Shown here piece by piece: positions 58,789 through 64,000 of a stretch of DNA of 64,000 nucleotides. A model generated the notes under the pieces. The model did no database searches and was not told the DNA's origin. It saw only the letters and a program-made list of their open reading frames with translations. Position 1 is the first letter of the stretch. The number at the start of each line of letters is the position of its first letter. This DNA is from Caprella mutica (Eukaryota; Arthropoda; Malacostraca; Amphipoda; Caprellidae), in assembly GCA_947561585.1 (NCBI GenBank), contig CANNZV010003221.1, forward strand, positions 1 to 64,000. Direction: 5' to 3'. A program made the position numbers and the translations under genes.

Positions 58789-58926
58789 TCATTTAATTAC
58801 TCTGAAATAATAGTATATTTGTAAAGCCATGTATAGAATGAAGAGAGTGGAGGCTAGCATCACGGTGAATCTTTTCACGGCTTCGTTTCGAACTGATTTC
58901 GGTTTGGACATTCGTACAGTTTTCAT
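58789..58926 (-). CDS. Candidate 45-aa single-pass membrane micropeptide
   Basis: ATG at 58926, TGA at 58789-58791, with an in-frame TAA 18 bases before the ATG, so the 5' end is closed. A basic N-terminus (KTVRMSKPKSVRNEAVKRF) precedes one strong hydrophobic helix (TVMLASTLFILYMALQIYYYF), ending RVIK. The layout fits a type II micropeptide or the first exon of a type II membrane protein; a possible donor GTAATT lies just before the stop. No family is recognised, and chance is possible in AT-rich DNA. Confidence 0.35.
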   Translation of the reverse strand: MKTVRMSKPKSVRNEAVKRFTVMLASTLFILYMALQIYYYFRVIK

Positions 58927-59523
58927 TTTGGTATCAAATATTTCTTATTTCTATCACAATATATTGGAAATATATCAGCACAATATATTATTCCTAGAAC
59001 AACATGAATATCAAGCACTTAGTGACTTCAAATTTAGAGGATAAATTAAGCAAAGCTTTATCTATTTAAGCATAAAGGTCCAAATACATGTATCTACTTC
59101 ATCAGCTAATAATTATTATGGAAATAAGAAATCGAGAGTTTAAACCGTAAGCTCAGAATATTAACTGCAAAGCGATCATTAATAAGGATATATATTTAAA
59201 CGGATATTTATTTTTAGATATAGTTTTGACACGTCATCAATTATGTTGAGCTTTTTAAGTCCATACATATTATACATAGGCGTATATTTTAAAGAGCATA
59301 AAATATTTGTTATATTTTATAGGTTTGCTATTTCAGTTATTGAGGAACAATCAGTTTATTATAAAGTTATACTTATTGTAACAAAATTATTGTATTATTT
59401 ATAATCATAAGATTAAACAATTGCAAATATCACTTTTCACAATATGAGAAACCATTTTACGAAGCAAATTTCAAGAACAATATTAATATATATTCAGTAG
59501 CAAATAATGAACAGCTTCGCAAA

Positions 59524-59760
59524 ATGTGTTCAGAACTAAAGTTACATGAGCAACACGATCCAAATTACTTTCGCCCAAAATGGTTCGGTACTTTTTTCAC
59601 TTCACTCAAGTCACCAAAAACTACAAATAGGTTCCTTTGCCGCCAAAACTTTTCTCTCCGAGGTTCAGAATTTATTTTGTACTCAGCCGATCAGTTGAAG
59701 GCCGCCACTGCAGAAAGATTATCACGACGAAATTTTGCCACGTCTGCGAAAAGAAGATGA
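59524..59760 (+). CDS. Orphan coding-like ORF, 78 aa
   Basis: Starts MCSELKLHEQHDPNYF and ends AERLSRRNFATSAKRR. The frame stays open upstream to a possible acceptor (ATATATTCAG near 59499), so it may be a terminal exon. Composition is mixed and basic at the C-terminus, unlike the translated repeats elsewhere, and local G+C is raised. No homologous family comes to mind. The complementary strand has an acceptor-like TTTTCGCAG, so strand is not certain. Confidence 0.3.
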   Translation: MCSELKLHEQHDPNYFRPKWFGTFFTSLKSPKTTNRFLCRQNFSLRGSEFILYSADQLKAATAERLSRRNFATSAKRR

Positions 59761-59769
59761 AGTTAATAT

Positions 59770-61160
59770 CTATACAAATAAGATGCAGAAAACATGAGCG
59801 AGAATCTGGAAATTGACAGTACATAGATATAGTTAAACAATCACCGAGATCGACAGTCAGTAAGACATGAAATTAATAAGAACAATCAAAATGTCGAGCT
59901 GTGTCAATATTCCGAATGACGAGCAACAGTGTCAGCAATATAGAAACTACGCAGTCACAATAAATTTTGCAATTAAAATATTATTTGATTAAAGGAAATT
60001 TCAACGATTGAAGCTTTGTTTTGAAAATAAATGTGAGAAATCGGATTATTTAATCTTTTGTTATAAACACAATTACATACCAGAATAACTTTTGAAGAAC
60101 TAAAATCATCATAATATTATAGTCATATCATTGGTATCAAACAGATTCTACATTAAATAAGGAATTTCGAAATCTTAATATTTGCGGGGTCGATTATACT
60201 AATCTACTAATAGCAGTAATTTATAGCCCGTATAAAGGGTATATAGCTACCTACCATGGCATTCTTATCGCATTTCAGAAATAGGGCTCTAACAGCATTG
60301 AAACAGTTGGTTGCTAAGGTCATTGACATCAGCAGTTATTCCAATAATTTACAGTTTGAATATTGATTAGAATAATACTGATCAACCGGAGATTGTAACT
60401 TTCAATTGACGCTAGACATGTTATTCGAAGTTATTTGAAACCATTTTCAGTCGAAAATGTGAAATAATGCTTTAGCACACATATTTCATTCAATTCTTAT
60501 CATGGAATTATGAGGAAAAATTCTCGAAGATATAAAGTTATAAACTGTATAGGTAAAATAAGGATAGAAATCTCTGTTCAGAGAGGTTAACGATCGCCAG
60601 GTGTCATAGTTTGTGGTATCAGACCATTGGAAACATTGCATGCGAACGAGGCATAACTCGGACATGTCTGCGGCAACTCTTTACTGCCTTAAAAATAATT
60701 ACACTGCGCACATAACGTTCAATCGATAAGAGTTCACAATATTAAGACCTGATACTGTATGACACAAGAAGGTACAGTGAAATAAAGTTATTGTGAATTA
60801 AAACAAAGAAATCGAAATTATATGGAATTTTATCAGGTAATTCACATTGCAGAGTGATAGTGCGAATACTTACATCCAGGAATAAGTGGAATGAATTTTT
60901 ATCATCAATAAATTGGTTAGATATTCCAGTTTGACCACTTTTTTAACGAAGATGACATAAAACAGTGAGTATTTCACAGAATTACCCCATAATATACTTT
61001 TCAACTTTCATAAACTACTATTTATACACTTTGGCGAACATTTTCGTGGATTGATACATTTTCAAATACTTGTACTTACCTTGTATTGTGAACGCTTGCA
61101 AAATCGAATTTCATGTTAACATAGTTCAAAATAACCTTCATCGTTAGGCAAAGTAAGTTT
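59770..61160. other. Low-repeat region without recognised gene
   Basis: Nothing on either strand passed inspection. If the exon at 61174-61426 is real, the next exon of that minus-strand gene may lie here. Confidence 0.35.
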
Positions 61161-61173
61161 GTTTTGCACTCAC

Positions 61174-61426
61174 CTCTCAGTGAGACTTAGTGACACCGCT
61201 GGGCTACTCTTTTCAATTGGTGGAAGAGAAGCCCCTGCTCGTCTCGAGTGAACTTGCTGCAGAGTGGACGGCTCCAACACGAGATCCCTATTCTCCGTCA
61301 GATTGGTGTCGGCAGCTTGAACCCGAGAGCAGTCCTTTTCTGTGACTCCAGGGGACAGGATTGGGTGGCTGGAAGGCTGCTGGACGATGCCCCTCTCCTG
61401 AACGTCACCACCACGTGGTTCTTCTT
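61174..61426 (-). CDS. Putative internal exon of an unidentified minus-strand gene
   Basis: On the minus strand a 253-base, G+C-rich segment is bounded by an acceptor (GCATTCAG) and a strong donor (GAG then GTGAGTGC). The frame starting at its third base is open throughout: EEPRGGDVQERGIVQQPSS ... SLPPIEKSSPAVSLSLTE. Ser/Pro-rich, probably disordered. No neighbouring exons were identified; the frame beginning at the first base stops after 42 codons. A plus-strand 60-aa frame overlaps it. Confidence 0.45.
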
Positions 61427-61429
61427 CTG

Positions 61430-62270
61430 AATGCTGACCCTGACGATGTGATCTATCAGCATCATTGATGGTTAGTTCTTGGTGGGGCAGAGATGGTGAG
61501 GGAGTGGTTCTAATTTATTCGAAGGGGAAAATAGGATGTGACCTTCTGCTATATGTGCTCCAATCTACTAACGTACTCATAATGGAAAGTTGGAGAATGA
61601 TGTAATTAGTATTCCTTATACCATTTCAAAACTAGTGTAAATCCTTCAAAATCAACATAAGCTACATGTGTGTTAGATATTGGAATATTGTGAATAGAGT
61701 ATGATGGAAATTGTGATAGTTATTTATTCAAAGTAGGATATTTCAATGCTAAGACTTCAGTAAATATTAATCAAAATATTTGAATTTATACTATAATTAT
61801 TAAATGATTATTAATGATACATAGTGAGTGCAAGTGTTCATTCTATATTGGAAAGTTTAAAGACATAAAATCACTTAATGATGATAAAGGTAACACATCT
61901 ATATCATACTGCAGGTAAAATTGTTGTCAGTATATACAAACATATTGAAGGTATAAGTTACATTGTTACCTCAGAGAATGAAATAAAGTACACCTCTAGT
62001 GTTTGTATACAACTCATAAATTACCATTTTGCAAATGAAAACAGTACATAGTCGAAAAGGCACGTTTGCTCATTCCATTTTATTTTGCTAAAACAAATAC
62101 TACATGCAAGAGCTAGCTTGTGTTCTAGTGTAAGAAAAAAAAGGGCTTTTAAATCTATTACTTCAAGTTAGCAAAAGGAGGATTTTAAAAGGAAAAGTAG
62201 GCTATAGTGGTATGCAACTAGTCTAGATTTAATGCCTACTTATGTTGCTAGTAAGTAAAATGAAATTAAT
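61430..62270. other. Intergenic AT-rich region
   Basis: No feature recognised. Confidence 0.35.
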
Positions 62271-62276
62271 GTTTTC

Positions 62277-62363
62277 CCAGAGAGAAGTTTAAGTTGGTCG
62301 TAGAATATAAAATAGGGCACCCTTTTAATATTTGATGCCCCATACCATAATTTTCTCTCTGGG
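62277..62363. repeat. ~87-bp hairpin MITE
   Basis: CCCAGAGAGAA at the left is inverted as TTCTCTCTGGG at the right, with partly paired GGGCACC/GATGCCCC inside. Resembles the 8061-8155 hairpin. Confidence 0.5.
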
Positions 62364-63097
62364 TAGAGACTCAAAGATATTAGAAGTTTTTAGCTTTAAC
62401 GTCTAAATCATTAGATTTCCCTCCGCCAAATTGGAAGTGTGACATTTATTTTCCTAATTTAGACGTTAATGGAAGATGTAAGGAAATAATTCGATTAAAT
62501 GTCCTATCTTTCTGACATCATCTGATTACAGATACACCCTAAATATGAGGTAGTAACTCATATTATTCCAGTGATGGTAATAATATGACATATTACAAAA
62601 TCAAATAATATTTCAGTATTCAGTAGATCAGTTTTGGCGGAGGTACAAGGATCTAAAATTGAAATTTTGCTGCTAGATTTTTCGAGTTAACTTAGACGGA
62701 GCATATCTTTATTGTATTTAGTTACGAAAACTCTTAATTAAAGAATCAATTCTTCTATTCTTTTTGAATTAAATTAAAATAATGAAATGCATTTAAAAAA
62801 GTAGAAGTAACATCAGAGCTCAAACTACTGACACTAAATACTTACTCTCGAAATCAATATTCTTACATGAGAATGACTGAGAGACACTTTACACTAAATC
62901 AATGAGGTACTGTAGCAAGAACAAGAGGTAAAGCTAATGGTAAATTAATGACCTTAAGGTAATTCAAATCACAGCCGTTATTTTAAAGTTCTATCACGCC
63001 ATTTTTGTAATGCAGAATATATTGAGGTAATTGAATTGGCATCTCAGTAAGTGAATTCGTAACTATCGGACTCAGAATCATTCTCATTGTAAGACAG

Positions 63098-63302
63098 GAG
63101 AGAAAGGCGCCTGTTGAGTGAAAAAGAAGACAACAGCATCAAGATGAGAGGAAATAGACAGTTCCAGGGGCAGTCTCCCTCAAAAATATCATGGGAACAT
63201 TTCTGGAGAATGTTATCTGGGAAAGTGTCAAAAGAAGCACAGAAAGAACAAAGTGAAAAGTTCACGCGCTGTAGTTCGTTAGCTCAAACTTTTCTTGTCT
63301 AG
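63098..63302 (+). CDS. Putative terminal exon, unidentified gene
   Basis: Follows a possible acceptor (AAGACAG) and reads RERRLLSEKEDNSIKMRG ... WEHFWRMLSGKVSKEAQ ... LAQTFLV before TAG at 63300-63302. Charged, helix-like composition. A downstream AATAAA (63959-63964) would give a ~650-base 3'UTR containing a MITE. No homology recognised; the opposite strand also has a 73-codon frame. Confidence 0.3.
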
Positions 63303-63330
63303 ATGATTAGATTTAAATATTCCCTTCATT

Positions 63331-63568
63331 TACAGTAGAAATTCTATATAATGAAATCCTATATAGTGAATGTAGTGTATTGAATAAGAAAGTAGCCTCT
63401 ATAGTCTATAGTGATCAAAATTTTCTTTAGCCCCATTAGTTTTGAAAACAGATGGCTATATTCATGGCACACTAAAGAAAATTTGTCTAATAATGTACAG
63501 GCTACTTCCTTACTCAGGACACTATACGTTCACTATACAGGATTTCTTTATAGAGGAGTTCTAGTGTA
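63331..63568. mobile_element. MITE related to 36408-36595
   Basis: TACAGTAGAAATTCTATATA and TATAGAGGAGTTCTAGTGTA form the ends, with inner AAATTTTCTTTAG inverted at AAAGAAAATTTG. 238 bp. Confidence 0.7.
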
Positions 63569-64000
63569 TTATATTTCCGTTAGATCTTTTGGCAGTGGTG
63601 GTGTGTCTTCACTTTGTTGTTCTTTTGCTGAGTGTGGTAAGCCAAGTGACTCAACAAGCACAATGCTTCTAAGAAACTTCTGGTGGATATCCAAGTAGAA
63701 GAAAAACATCACTTTACTTCTTTTTTCTCTTTAGAAACATTATCTCTTCTTATTTCTGCCCTTTTTTATAACTGTTAGAGAGTAAAAGCATTGGTAATGA
63801 GGAAGAAGAGTGACACTTTTCATCTACGGAAAAAGGGATTTGAAAAACTTAACATCACATCTTCCACAAAGTAATTTTTTTCTTGTGGGACAAAATTTGT
63901 GCAATGGAGAATTTTGTTTTGAAATGAAGCTTGCTGAATTTCATTTTGAAGCGTGTTCAATAAATTATATATACAATTATTATAATGCATATAAAATGTC

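Noticed and set aside
62390..62705. Possible inverted pair around CTCCGCCAAA and TTTGGCGGAG
   Set aside because: Only about 10 exact bases plus scattered similarity; too weak to call an element.

Overview
The window is about 64 kb of AT-rich, repeat-dense animal nuclear DNA. Evidence for a eukaryote is spliced genes with GT-AG introns, decayed Tc1/mariner transposases, LINE fragments, MITEs and minisatellites. A TATA box followed by a TCAGT-type initiator at the three small secreted-peptide genes suggests an arthropod. From memory only, the Tc1-like transposase at 11.3 kb resembles ones from copepods such as sea lice; the species is not established. No rRNA, tRNA, CRISPR or prokaryotic feature was found.

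Layout. 0-13.4 kb: a transposon graveyard (nested mariner-like and foldback elements, two Tc1-like pseudogenes, hairpin MITEs) with three large tandem arrays. 13.7-33.2 kb: three tandem copies of a gene for a secreted His/Gly-rich peptide, separated by two nearly identical spacers of about 6.4 kb. Each spacer carries the same palindromic transposon with hAT-type ends and an 8-bp target duplication. 35.2-48.6 kb: a nine-exon minus-strand gene for a predicted 505-aa nuclear protein with four chromodomains. Its 8.3-kb first intron holds piggyBac-like, LINE, MITE and foldback insertions and a 22-bp minisatellite. 49-57.3 kb: a Tc-type transposase relic and several nested foldback elements. 57.3-64 kb: mostly lower-repeat sequence with one small transmembrane ORF and three orphan coding-like segments.

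Functional content. The peptide genes share a near-identical promoter (CRE site, TATA box, initiator), a signal-peptide exon, a His/Gly exon and a 3'UTR intron, and copies 1 and 2 predict the same mature peptide. They behave as a recently amplified dosage family. The chromodomain protein has each chromodomain starting exactly at a phase-0 intron, so it probably grew by exon duplication.

The most novel signal is a set of elements (about 1.7, 6.9, 52.2 and 54.3 kb) whose ends are arrays of ~15-bp units. Three arrays share the core ACAAYTG and differ in the remaining bases. Two elements have exact 8-bp target-site duplications and a third has a near match. They look like one foldback transposon group whose terminal arrays turn over rapidly.
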